DNA of 43,193 bases from Rubrivivax sp. (GTDB taxonomy: Bacteria; Pseudomonadota; Gammaproteobacteria; Burkholderiales; Burkholderiaceae_C): NCBI GenBank assembly GCA_027491255.1, contig JAIXWM010000137.1:1-43193 (forward strand). The letters are read 5' to 3'. How positions within the stretch are numbered: the stretch's first letter is position 1; the number at the start of each line of letters is the position of its first letter. Positions 36,257-43,193 of this stretch are shown in pieces. The notes beneath the pieces were generated by a model. The model did not search any database. It worked only from the letters and a program-made list of their open reading frames with translations, and was not told the DNA's origin. The position numbers and the translations under genes are program-made.

Positions 36257-37867
36257 TCACATCCTGAAGACCCCGAAGCGCGGGCTCTCCGGGATGGTCG
36301 CGTTCAGGCTGGCGCTCAGTGCCAGCGCCAGCACGCGGCGCGTGTCGGCGGGGTCTATGACGCCGTCGTCCCACAGCCGCGCGCTCGCGTAGTAGGGGTG
36401 GGCCTGGTGCTCGAACTGCTGCAGGATCGGGCGCTTGAAGGCGGCCTCCTCGTCGGCGCTCCAGCTGCCGCCCTTGGCCTCGATGCCGTCGCGCCGCACC
36501 GTGGCCAGCACGCTGGCCGCCTGCTCGCCGCCCATCACCGAGATGCGCGCGTTCGGCCACATCCACAGCAGCCGCGGGCTGTAGGCGCGGCCGCACATGC
36601 CGTAGTTGCCGGCGCCGAAGCTGCCGCCGATGATGACGGTGAACTTGGGCACCGTGGCCGTGGCCACCGCGGTGACCATCTTCGCGCCGTGCTTGGCGAT
36701 GCCGTCGGCCTCGTGCTTGCGCCCGACCATGAAGCCGGTGATGTTCTGCAGGAAGACCAGCGGTACCCGGCGCTGGCAGCACAGCTCGATGAAGTGCGCG
36801 CCCTTCTGCGCCGATTCGCTGAACAGCACGCCGTTGTTGGCCACGATGCCCACCGGCAGGCCCTCGATGTGGGCGAAACCGGTGACCAGCGTGGTGCCGT
36901 AGCGCGCCTTGAACTCGTCGAAGTCGCTGCCGTCGACGAGGCGGGCGATGACCTCGCGCACGTCGTAGGGTTTGCGCGGGTCCACGGGCACGATGCCGTG
37001 CAGCTCCTGCGCGTCGAACAGCGGCGCTCGCGGCGGCGCCAGCAGCACCTGCTGCGGCTTGCGCCAGTTGAGGTTGGCGACGATGCTGCGCGCGATCGCC
37101 AGCGCATGCGTGTCGTTCTCGGCCAGGTGGTCGGCCACGCCCGACAGCCGCGTGTGCACGTCGCCGCCGCCCAGGTCCTCGGCGCTGACGACCTCGCCGA
37201 TGGCCGCCTTCACCAGCGGCGGACCGCCGAGGAAGATGGTGCCCTGGTTGCGCACGATCACGGTCTCGTCGCTCATCGCCGGCACGTAGGCCCCGCCGGC
37301 CGTGCACGAGCCCATCACCACCGCGATCTGCGGGATGCCCAGGGCGCTCATCTGCGCCTGGTTGTAGAAGATGCGGCCGAAGTGGTCGCGGTCGGGGAAG
37401 ACCTCGTCCTGGTTCGGCAGGTTGGCGCCGCCGGAATCGACCAGGTAGATGCAGGGCAGCCGGTTCTGCTGCGCGATCTCCTGCATCCGCAGGTGCTTCT
37501 TCACCGTGACCGGGTAGTAGGTGCCGCCCTTGACCGTGGCGTCGTTGCAGACGATGGCGCACTCGACGCCGCTGACGCGGCCGATGCCGGTGATCAGCCC
37601 ACCGCCCGGCGCCGCGCCGTCGTACAGGCCCAGCCCGGCCAGCGCCCCCACCTCGAGGAAGGGCGTGCCGGGGTCCAGCAGGCCCTCGACGCGGTCGCGC
37701 GGCAGCAGCTTGCCGCGCGCGGTGTGCTTCTGGCGCGCCGCCTCGCCGCCGCCTTCGGCCATGCGGTCGAGCTGCGCGCGCAGGTCCTGCACCATCGCGC
37801 GCATCGCCGCGGCGCTGGCCTTGAAGTCCTCGCCGCGGGGGTTGATCTTCGAGCTCAGGGCGGGCAT
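36257..37867 (-). CDS. liuB: methylcrotonyl-CoA carboxylase carboxyltransferase subunit (LiuB/MccB)
   Basis: A 536-aa carboxyltransferase of the acyl-CoA carboxylase beta type. YLVDSGGANLPNQDEVFPDRDHFGRIF and GSCTAGGAYVPAMSDE (outlined) form the N-terminal crotonase-like half; NNGVLFSESAQKGAHFIELC and IGGSFGAGNYGMCGRAYSPR form the C-terminal half. The last motif, and GGEQAASVLATVRRD, are typical of methylcrotonyl-CoA carboxylase. It is the first liu gene in the cluster and has a 16-bp palindromic operator about 60 bases upstream. liuA (isovaleryl-CoA dehydrogenase) is not seen in the window. Confidence 0.95.
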   Translation of the reverse strand: MPALSSKINPRGEDFKASAAAMRAMVQDLRAQLDRMAEGGGEAARQKHTARGKLLPRDRVEGLLDPGTPFLEVGALAGLGLYDGAAPGGGLITGIGRVSGVECAIVCNDATVKGGTYYPVTVKKHLRMQEIAQQNRLPCIYLVDSGGANLPNQDEVFPDRDHFGRIFYNQAQMSALGIPQIAVVMGSCTAGGAYVPAMSDETVIVRNQGTIFLGGPPLVKAAIGEVVSAEDLGGGDVHTRLSGVADHLAENDTHALAIARSIVANLNWRKPQQVLLAPPRAPLFDAQELHGIVPVDPRKPYDVREVIARLVDGSDFDEFKARYGTTLVTGFAHIEGLPVGIVANNGVLFSESAQKGAHFIELCCQRRVPLVFLQNITGFMVGRKHEADGIAKHGAKMVTAVATATVPKFTVIIGGSFGAGNYGMCGRAYSPRLLWMWPNARISVMGGEQAASVLATVRRDGIEAKGGSWSADEEAAFKRPILQQFEHQAHPYYASARLWDDGVIDPADTRRVLALALSASLNATIPESPRFGVFRM

Positions 37868-37927
37868 GCGCGGGCCTCCGGCGGGCGGCGCGACGGTCTG
37901 CGGGGGTGGGCAGCGCGCGCGCCTCAG

Positions 37928-37943
37928 TTGACGTTAACGTCAA
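37928..37943. promoter_or_regulatory. 16-bp palindrome upstream of liuB (putative LiuR operator)
   Basis: TTGACGTTAACGTCAA is a perfect palindrome 61-76 bases upstream of the liuB ATG. It resembles, from memory, the ACGT-containing palindromes reported as binding sites of the MerR-type regulator LiuR in front of leucine-degradation genes. Read on the minus strand, TACAAT precedes it directly and could be a -10 box, so a bound regulator would overlap the transcript start. No liuR gene is in the window. Confidence 0.65.
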
Positions 37944-37956
37944 TTGTAGGGAGCGA

Positions 37957-37976
37957 CCGGGCCGGTTCCGGCCCGG
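37957..37976 (-). terminator. hairpin after the isomerase gene
   Basis: CCGGGCCGG-TT-CCGGCCCGG is a perfect 9-bp stem with a two-base centre, 24 bases after the isomerase stop on the minus strand and just before the putative liu operator. There is no T-run, so it may only weaken read-through into the liu operon. Confidence 0.45.
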
Positions 37977-38000
37977 GCAGGCCGCCGCGCTTGCGCCCGG

Positions 38001-38612
38001 TCAGAACCCGCCTTGCGCCAGCCAGCGCTCGAGTTGCGGCTTGCGGTCGTTGCCCCAGAAGGGCTCGCCGTCGACCTGGAAGAAGGGCGCGCCGAAGACG
38101 CCCGCGGCGATCGCCGCGTCGCACTCGGCCTTCAGCCGGGCCTTCCAGGCGGGTTCGTTCCACGCCGTCTCGGCCGCTGCCGCGTCCAGCCCGGCCTCGG
38201 CGCACAGCGCCTTCAGCGCCGCGGCATCGTTCAGCAGCACGCCGCGCGTGAAGTAGGCGCCGAAGGCCGCGTGCGTCCAGCGCGCGGCCGCGTCCTCGCC
38301 CTGGGTGTCGCGCAGCCACCAGAACACCCGCGCGGCGTTCTGCGTCGGGATCGGAAAGCTCGGCGGCACGGCATAGGGCAGGCCCTCGAAGCGCGCCGAG
38401 CGCGCGAAGTCGGCGATCGAGTACTCGCGCTTGAGCGGGTAGGACACCGGGCTCTTCAGCTCCGCCGCCTGGAAGGTGGCGCCCAGCAGGATGGCATGCC
38501 GCCGCACCCCGCGCCCGTGCCGCGCCGCCAGCGCGTCGACCCAGGCATTGGCGATGTAGGAATAGGGCGACGAGAAGTCGAACCAGAAGTCGATGGGGGC
38601 GGGGGTGTTCAT
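38001..38612 (-). CDS. 2-hydroxychromene-2-carboxylate isomerase-like (DsbA/kappa-GST fold)
   Basis: A 203-aa thioredoxin-fold protein. The start PIDFWFDFSSPYSYIA (residues 6-21) matches HCCA isomerases, in which the Ser of SSPYSY takes the place of the DsbA cysteine and activates glutathione. GVFGAPFFQVDGEPFWGNDR near the C-terminus is the cis-Pro and GNDR signature of the family. The true substrate need not be an aromatic intermediate; such genes are common next to acyl-CoA pathways. I chose the ATG at 38612 from the conserved N-terminus. It is upstream of liuB on the same strand, with a hairpin between them. Confidence 0.88.
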   Translation of the reverse strand: MNTPAPIDFWFDFSSPYSYIANAWVDALAARHGRGVRRHAILLGATFQAAELKSPVSYPLKREYSIADFARSARFEGLPYAVPPSFPIPTQNAARVFWWLRDTQGEDAAARWTHAAFGAYFTRGVLLNDAAALKALCAEAGLDAAAAETAWNEPAWKARLKAECDAAIAAGVFGAPFFQVDGEPFWGNDRKPQLERWLAQGGF

Positions 38613-38693
38613 GGGGGGACGATAGCGGGGATGGAGCTTGGCGTCCAGCCCGGCTGTTCGGGTCACCTTGCACACGACATCGGTGTTTGCGCG

Positions 38694-38714
38694 TGATAAC
38701 GTCGATCGTTATCA
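38694..38714. promoter_or_regulatory. higBA operator (inverted repeat)
   Basis: TGATAACG (38694-38701) and CGTTATCA (38707-38714) are perfect 8-bp arms with a 5-base spacer, 8 bases before the higB start codon. The position covers the promoter and leader of the toxin-antitoxin pair and fits binding of the HigA dimer for autoregulation. Confidence 0.7.
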
Positions 38715-38721
38715 TCTCGGC

Positions 38722-39000
38722 ATGATCCAGAGCTTCCACTGCAGCGACACGCAGGCGCTGTTCGAGGGGCGGCGCGTCAAGCGCTTCGCCAACATCGAGG
38801 TGGTGGCGTTACGCAAGCTGCAACAGCTTCATGCGGCCACGACGCTGGAGTTCCTGCGCGTGCCGCCCGGCAATCATCTCGAGGCGCTGAAGCACGACCG
38901 TGCCGGGCAGTACAGCATCCGCATCAGCGGGCAGTGGCGGCTTTGCTTCGTCTGGGCCGGCGGACATGCGCAGCGCGTCGAGATCGTTGACTACCACTGA
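38722..39000 (+). CDS. higB: HigB-type toxin (RelE superfamily)
   Basis: A 92-aa mRNA interferase. The pattern FHCSDTQALFEGRRVKRF, then KLQQLHAATTLEFLRVPPGN and QYSIRISGQWRLCFVWAGG ending VEIVDYH, is typical of the HigB 'killer' family that cuts mRNA on the ribosome. The start at 38722 gives the standard N-terminus. The toxin gene comes first, as is normal for hig, with an operator right upstream and the antitoxin 11 bases downstream. Confidence 0.93.
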   Translation: MIQSFHCSDTQALFEGRRVKRFANIEVVALRKLQQLHAATTLEFLRVPPGNHLEALKHDRAGQYSIRISGQWRLCFVWAGGHAQRVEIVDYH

Positions 39001-39011
39001 AGGAGATCCCC

Positions 39012-39314
39012 ATGGCCCGTGAAGTCCCCCTGGCGCACCCCGGCGAAATCTTGCTGAAGGACTGGCTGGAGCCGCTGGGCCTGAGCCAGTACGCGCTGGC
39101 GCGCGCGATCGGCGTGCCACCGCGGCGCATCAACGAGATCGTCAAGGGTCTGCGCGGCATCACGGTGGACACGGCGCTGCGCCTGGGCGCCTTCTTCGGC
39201 ACCGACGCACAGAGCTGGATCAACCTGCAGGCGCATTACGACACCGAGCGGGCGCGCGAATCGATGGCTGACGTGATCGGCCGCATCCGGCGGTTCGAGC
39301 CGGGGCAGGCGTGA
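39012..39314 (+). CDS. higA: HigA-type antitoxin (XRE helix-turn-helix)
   Basis: A 100-aa DNA-binding antitoxin. HPGEILLKDWLEPLGLSQYALARAIGVPPRRINEIVKGLRGIT is the family's HTH region (residues 9-50 or so), and the rest, TALRLGAFFGTDAQSWINLQAHYD, is the conserved second half. An AAGGAG ribosome site lies just before the ATG. It neutralises HigB and represses the operon. The gene converges on the indolepyruvate oxidoreductase gene. Confidence 0.94.
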   Translation: MAREVPLAHPGEILLKDWLEPLGLSQYALARAIGVPPRRINEIVKGLRGITVDTALRLGAFFGTDAQSWINLQAHYDTERARESMADVIGRIRRFEPGQA

Positions 39315-39404
39315 AGCGGCTCCGGCTGGGGCGGGGCGCGCGTTTCGGTGGGTGGGTGCAGACGCCGCAGTAGGTCGGCTCGAACGCCGAGTCGATACTG
39401 CTGC

Positions 39405-42400
39405 TCACCTCGCGCGTACCGGGATCACCCGCCGAGACGTTGACGTCTCCAGCGGCGGAGGCACGGACACACGGCCGTGCCAGCCGTCCAGCAACGCCTG
39501 CCACTGCGCGCGCGCGGCGGCCAGGCTGGCCAGTTTGACCGGGCCGAATCCACGCACGGGTTGCACCACCTCGGCCAGGCGCACGGCCAGGGCCAGGTTG
39601 TCGGGGCGTAACGCAGGCAGCAGTTCCTCGCGCACCAGGGCCTCGTAGTCGCGGGCAAGTTGTCGCTCCAGGCGGCGCTCCTGCGTGTGGCCGAAGGGGT
39701 CAAGGACGGTGCCGCGCAGGCCCTTCATGCCCGCCAGCAGGCGGAAGGCCACTCGCACCCAAGGGCTGAAGGCTTGCTTGCGCGGCCGCCCGTCGGGGCC
39801 TGGCCGGGACAGCAGTGGCGGTGCGAGGTGGTGAACGATCCGGTCCCAGTGCGCGAACTGCTGCCTCAGCAGCGCATCGAAGCCGCTGTCCAGATGCAGT
39901 CGCGCCACTTCGTACTCATCCTTCACGGCCAGCAGTCGCGCGTACTGATGCGCCACCGCGCGGGTGAGCGCCAGCCGTTGAGCCGCCTGTCCGCCCAGCT
40001 CCGCCTCGGCCTGGCGCACCTGAGCGACCAGGGCTGCATGCCGGTCGGCCAGGGCAGCATCCTGGTAGGCCGTGAGGAACCGCCGACGCCGCTGCAGCAG
40101 CCCGTCCGGGCCATCCAGCGCCTCGGGGTCAGAGGCGGCCTCGCCAGCCGCCGCCAGACGCCGCAGCGCCTCAGGTGCAGCCAGAGCCAGCCGCCCCAGC
40201 GCAAAGGCGCGCAGGTTCTGCACCACGGCCACGCCGTTCAGGGTGATGGCGCGCTCCAGGGCCGGCAGGCTCACGGGCACCAGCCCAGCTTGCCAGGCCG
40301 CACCCAGCATCACGATGTTGGCCGGCAAGGTGTCGCCCAGCAGCGCCTGAGCCACTGCCTGAGCATCCAGCGTGCGCAGGCGCTCCGCGCCTGCAGCGTG
40401 CCGCATCTTGGCGAGCAGTGCATCAGCGTGCAGCGGGGCATCGGGGTCGCGCACGAAGGCGGCGGTCACCAGCTCATGCCGGTTGGCCACGATCAGCGTG
40501 CGTCCGTGCTTGACGGTACCCAAGGCCTCGGCGCTGGCCCCCACCACCAGGTCACAGGCCAGCAGCAGATCGGCCTGCTGGGTGTCGATGCGCACCTGGT
40601 TGAGCAGGTCCGGCGTGGGCGCGATGCGCACGAAGGACAGCACCGAGCCGCCCTTCTGCGCAAGACCCATGAAGTCCAGCACCGAGGCCTGGCGCCCTTC
40701 CAGGTGCGCTGCCATGGTCACCAAGGCGCCCACGGTGACCACCCCCGTGCCGCCCACGCCAGTGACAAGCATGTCAAACGGACCGGTCCACCGCCACGGT
40801 GCGGGCGCGGGCAGGGCTGCCACATCTCTGGCCAGATCTTCATCGTTCCAGCGCTGAGCCCCGGGCTGGGCCAGCACCGCACCCTCGAGCGTGACGAAGC
40901 TGGGGCAGAAGCCCTGCACGCAGCTGTAGTCCTTGTTGCAGCTGCTCTGCTCGACCTGGCGCTTGCGGCCCCAATCGGTGTCCAGCGGCGTGATGGACAG
41001 GCAGTTGCTCTGCACGCCGCAGTCGCCGCAGCCCTCGCACACCGCCGGGTTGATGAAGACCCGCTTGCGCGGCTCGGGTATCTCGCCCTTCTTGCGCCTG
41101 CGGCGCTTCTCCGCGGCGCAGGTCTGGTCGTAGATCAGCAGGGTGACGCCGTCGCACTCGCGCAGCTCGCGCTGCACGGTGTCCAGTTCGCCGCGGTCGT
41201 GGAACGTGGTGCCGGGCGGAAAGTCCTGCGCCCGGGCCGCGTGCGACGTGATGTCGTCGGACACGATGGCCACGCGCTTCGCGCCCTCGGCCTGCACCTG
41301 GCGCGCGATCTCGGCCACCGAGAGCTTGCCGTCCACGGGCTGCCCGCCGGTCATGGCCACGGCGTCGTTGTAGAGCACCTTGTAGGTCATGCGCGGGCCT
41401 GCTGCGATGGCCTGGCGTATGGCCAGCAGTCCGCTATGGAAGTAGGTGCCGTCGCCCAGGTTCTGGAAGACGTGCGGCGCGTCGGTGAAGCGCGAGGCGG
41501 CCACCCAGTCCACGCCTTCGGCGCCCATCTGGATCAGGCCCTCGGTGTCGCGCTCCATCCAGCTGGCCATGAAGTGGCAGCCGATGCCCGCCAGCGCTTT
41601 GGAGCCCTCCGGCACGCGGGTGCTGGTGTTGTGCGGGCAGCCTGAGCAGAAGTAGGGCTGGCGGCGCACGACGTCGGCCTCGTTGGACAGCAGTGCCGGC
41701 ATGGTGAACTCCACCACCCGGTCGCGCCGGTCCAGCGCCGGGTTCAGCCGCGCCAGCCACTGAGCCACCACCGACATGATGCGCGAGGGCCGCAGCTCAC
41801 CCAGGGCTGAGAGCAGCGGCGCGCCTTCAGGCGTGGTCTTGCCGGCAATGCGCGGGCGCTGGCCGTCGGGCAGCGCGTAGAGCAGCTCCTTCATCTGCCG
41901 CTCTACCACCGGCGCCTTTTCCTCGATCACGAGGACTTCCTGCAGCCCGTGGGCGAACTCATTGATGCGCGTGGGCTCCAGCGGCCACACCAGGCCGACC
42001 TTGTAGACGCGTACGCCGGCCGCGGCCAGGGCGTTCGGCTCCAGGTCGAGACGGCGCAGCACCTCCATGAAGTCGAAGTGGGCCTTGCCCACGGTCACGA
42101 TGCCCAGCGTGGCCCGTGGGCTGCTGACCACGTGTTTGTCCACCGCGTTGACCCGGGCAAAGGCGCGCACCGCGTCCAGCTTCTCGGCCGCACGTGCTTC
42201 CAGCGCCAGAGAGGGCAGGTCCGCGCTGCGCACGTGCAGGTCTTGCGTGGGTGTGAAGACCTCGGGCGGTACGGGTAGGGCGAAGTCGATAGGCACGGCG
42301 TCCAGGTCCACCGTCATCCCTGACTCCACCACCTCGCTGATCGCCTTGAAGCCCACCCAGGCGCCCGAGTAGCGTGACAGGGCCCACCCGTAGAGCCCGA

Positions 42401-42953
42401 ACTCCAGGTACTCCGCCACGTTGGCCGGGTGCAGCACCGGCATGCCGAAGTGCGCGAGGGCCAGATCGCTCTGGTGCGGCATGGAGGAAGACACGCAGCC
42501 GTGGTCGTCACCGCACACCACAAGCACGCCGCCCTTGGAGCTGGAGCCGTAGACGTGCCCATGCTTGAGCGCGTCACCCGACCGGTCCACCCCGGGGCCC
42601 TTGCCGTACCAGAGGGCAAGCACGCCGTCCACGCGCCGCGCCGCGTCCAGCGCCACGCGCTGTGTGCCCAGGCAGGCGGTGGCGGCCAGGTCCTCGTTGA
42701 TGGCGGGCAGGAACTCCACGCCCGCGGCCTGCAGCAGCGGCAGGGCCTTCCACATCTGCTGGTCGACCATGCCTAGCGGGCTGCCGCGGTAGCCGCTGAC
42801 AAAGCCGGCCGTGCGCCAGCCGGCCGCCTCGTCGCGCTCGCGCTGCATCAGCACCAGCCGCACCAGGGCCTGGGTGCCGGTGAGCCACACCGTGCCGGTG
42901 CTGGCGCGCAGGTTGTCGGTGAGTTCGTAGGGGCGCAGGACTGGGGTTTGCAT
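39405..42953 (-). CDS. indolepyruvate ferredoxin oxidoreductase, fused alpha-beta form
   Basis: An 1182-aa fusion of the IorA and IorB types. The N-terminal half holds the pyrimidine-binding part (GYRGSPLGMVDQQMW) and the TPP-binding part (QNLGDGTYFHSG near 496, YNDAVAMTGGQP near 527). One Fe-S motif, CEGCGDCGVQSNC, lies near 637-650. The C-terminal half is the gamma/IorB domain (TGVGGTGVVTVGALVTMAAHLEG near 730) plus an extra helical tail. The enzyme decarboxylates aryl-pyruvates to aryl-acetyl-CoA while reducing ferredoxin. The fused form is common in aerobic proteobacteria. It is transcribed towards higA. Confidence 0.92.
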   Translation of the reverse strand: MQTPVLRPYELTDNLRASTGTVWLTGTQALVRLVLMQRERDEAAGWRTAGFVSGYRGSPLGMVDQQMWKALPLLQAAGVEFLPAINEDLAATACLGTQRVALDAARRVDGVLALWYGKGPGVDRSGDALKHGHVYGSSSKGGVLVVCGDDHGCVSSSMPHQSDLALAHFGMPVLHPANVAEYLEFGLYGWALSRYSGAWVGFKAISEVVESGMTVDLDAVPIDFALPVPPEVFTPTQDLHVRSADLPSLALEARAAEKLDAVRAFARVNAVDKHVVSSPRATLGIVTVGKAHFDFMEVLRRLDLEPNALAAAGVRVYKVGLVWPLEPTRINEFAHGLQEVLVIEEKAPVVERQMKELLYALPDGQRPRIAGKTTPEGAPLLSALGELRPSRIMSVVAQWLARLNPALDRRDRVVEFTMPALLSNEADVVRRQPYFCSGCPHNTSTRVPEGSKALAGIGCHFMASWMERDTEGLIQMGAEGVDWVAASRFTDAPHVFQNLGDGTYFHSGLLAIRQAIAAGPRMTYKVLYNDAVAMTGGQPVDGKLSVAEIARQVQAEGAKRVAIVSDDITSHAARAQDFPPGTTFHDRGELDTVQRELRECDGVTLLIYDQTCAAEKRRRRKKGEIPEPRKRVFINPAVCEGCGDCGVQSNCLSITPLDTDWGRKRQVEQSSCNKDYSCVQGFCPSFVTLEGAVLAQPGAQRWNDEDLARDVAALPAPAPWRWTGPFDMLVTGVGGTGVVTVGALVTMAAHLEGRQASVLDFMGLAQKGGSVLSFVRIAPTPDLLNQVRIDTQQADLLLACDLVVGASAEALGTVKHGRTLIVANRHELVTAAFVRDPDAPLHADALLAKMRHAAGAERLRTLDAQAVAQALLGDTLPANIVMLGAAWQAGLVPVSLPALERAITLNGVAVVQNLRAFALGRLALAAPEALRRLAAAGEAASDPEALDGPDGLLQRRRRFLTAYQDAALADRHAALVAQVRQAEAELGGQAAQRLALTRAVAHQYARLLAVKDEYEVARLHLDSGFDALLRQQFAHWDRIVHHLAPPLLSRPGPDGRPRKQAFSPWVRVAFRLLAGMKGLRGTVLDPFGHTQERRLERQLARDYEALVREELLPALRPDNLALAVRLAEVVQPVRGFGPVKLASLAAARAQWQALLDGWHGRVSVPPPLETSTSRRVIPVRAR

Positions 42954-43116
42954 GCGTTGATGCTAGCCCGACTTTGTCAACTTTTCCCCCTTATCTGTCT
43001 TTGGCCAGCCGTAAGCCCTTGTCTGGATTGAACCCCACTCGCAGATCCATAATGTAGTGCCATAATAATCTACTCCTTCCGATCCAAATCCCCTTTTTTG
43101 GTGCAACATCGCGTGC

Positions 43117-43193
43117 ATGTTCATTCGCCGCACGCAGACCCGCAGTCGCATCTCTGGCGAGCCCTACGTCACTTACCGTCTGGTTCATAGCCA
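43117..43193 (+). CDS. IS1634-family transposase, 5' start (cut by window edge)
   Basis: The frame opens at an ATG (43117) and runs off the window after 25 codons. MFIRRTQTRSRISGEPYVTY followed by RLV is the characteristic N-terminus of IS1634 (IS4 superfamily) transposases. The 163 bases before it, back to the oxidoreductase start, are clearly AT-richer and should contain the left end of the element, but I could not fix its terminal repeat. Confidence 0.75.
   Translation, partial: MFIRRTQTRSRISGEPYVTYRLVHS

Noticed and set aside
42963..43188. Short open frames on the minus strand at the right edge
   Set aside because: They are opposite the recognisable N-terminus of the IS1634 transposase and its AT-rich leader and have no protein-like features.

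Overview
The window reads as chromosome of a high-GC betaproteobacterium of the order Burkholderiales (Rubrivivax/Leptothrix/Ideonella-like). The reasons are the pilMNOPQ-aroK-aroB block next to a divergent PBP1a gene, the orphan Bug/TctC receptor beside malonyl-CoA synthetase, the leucine-degradation liu cluster, and the very GC-rich coding style. The assignment is inferred from gene content only. Both ends of the window lie inside insertion sequences: the 3' part of an IS1595-family transposase on the left and the 5' start of an IS1634-family transposase on the right.

Layout. (1) 1-4.2 kb is a surface-glycan island of clearly lower GC: an IS1595 remnant, an FkbM methyltransferase, a decayed hexapeptide acyltransferase, a GT-A glycosyltransferase and a full-length HMW1C-like (GT41) cytoplasmic N-glycosyltransferase. 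(2) 4.3-7.2 kb is a dctP-dctQ-dctM TRAP transporter operon with two hairpins between the receptor and the permeases. (3) 7.3-10.4 kb holds msrP-msrQ (periplasmic methionine sulfoxide repair), an XRE regulator and cytochrome c4. (4) 10.5-12.9 kb holds engB, an epoxide-hydrolase-like hydrolase and a REP-associated tyrosine transposase (RAYT). (5) 12.9-19.9 kb is the type IV pilus secretin/alignment operon pilM-N-O-P-Q followed by aroK-aroB, all on the minus strand, with a small repeat inserted between pilN and pilO. (6) 20.0-26.1 kb, plus strand, is mrcA, an Atm1-type ABC exporter, an aldo/keto reductase and an amidohydrolase-family lactonase, tightly packed or overlapping. (7) 26.1-27.3 kb is a palindromic repeat cluster, an SDR-fold gene whose motifs are those of a halohydrin dehalogenase, and a DUF2164 gene. 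(8) 27.4-31.0 kb is a LysR regulator, a Bug/TctC receptor and matB, a likely malonate (or related acid) module. (9) 31.1-38.6 kb is the liu (leucine/isovalerate) cluster: liuB, liuC, liuD, HMG-CoA lyase and a DUF1289 gene, with a 16-bp palindromic operator before liuB. A vapBC toxin-antitoxin pair and two nested-palindrome repeats sit inside it. (10) 38.6-43.2 kb holds higBA, a fused indolepyruvate ferredoxin oxidoreductase and the start of an IS1634 element.

The most notable items are these. The halohydrin dehalogenase carries both diagnostic motifs (T-X4-F-X-G and S-X12-Y-X3-R) and would normally be labelled just 'SDR oxidoreductase'. The HMW1C-type N-glycosyltransferase has no adhesin partner in view. 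A repeat family at 35.1-35.4 kb has two copies that share short sequence boxes but keep their inner and outer stems by different, compensating sequences. All homology statements come from recognising motifs and remembered family sequences; no database search was run.
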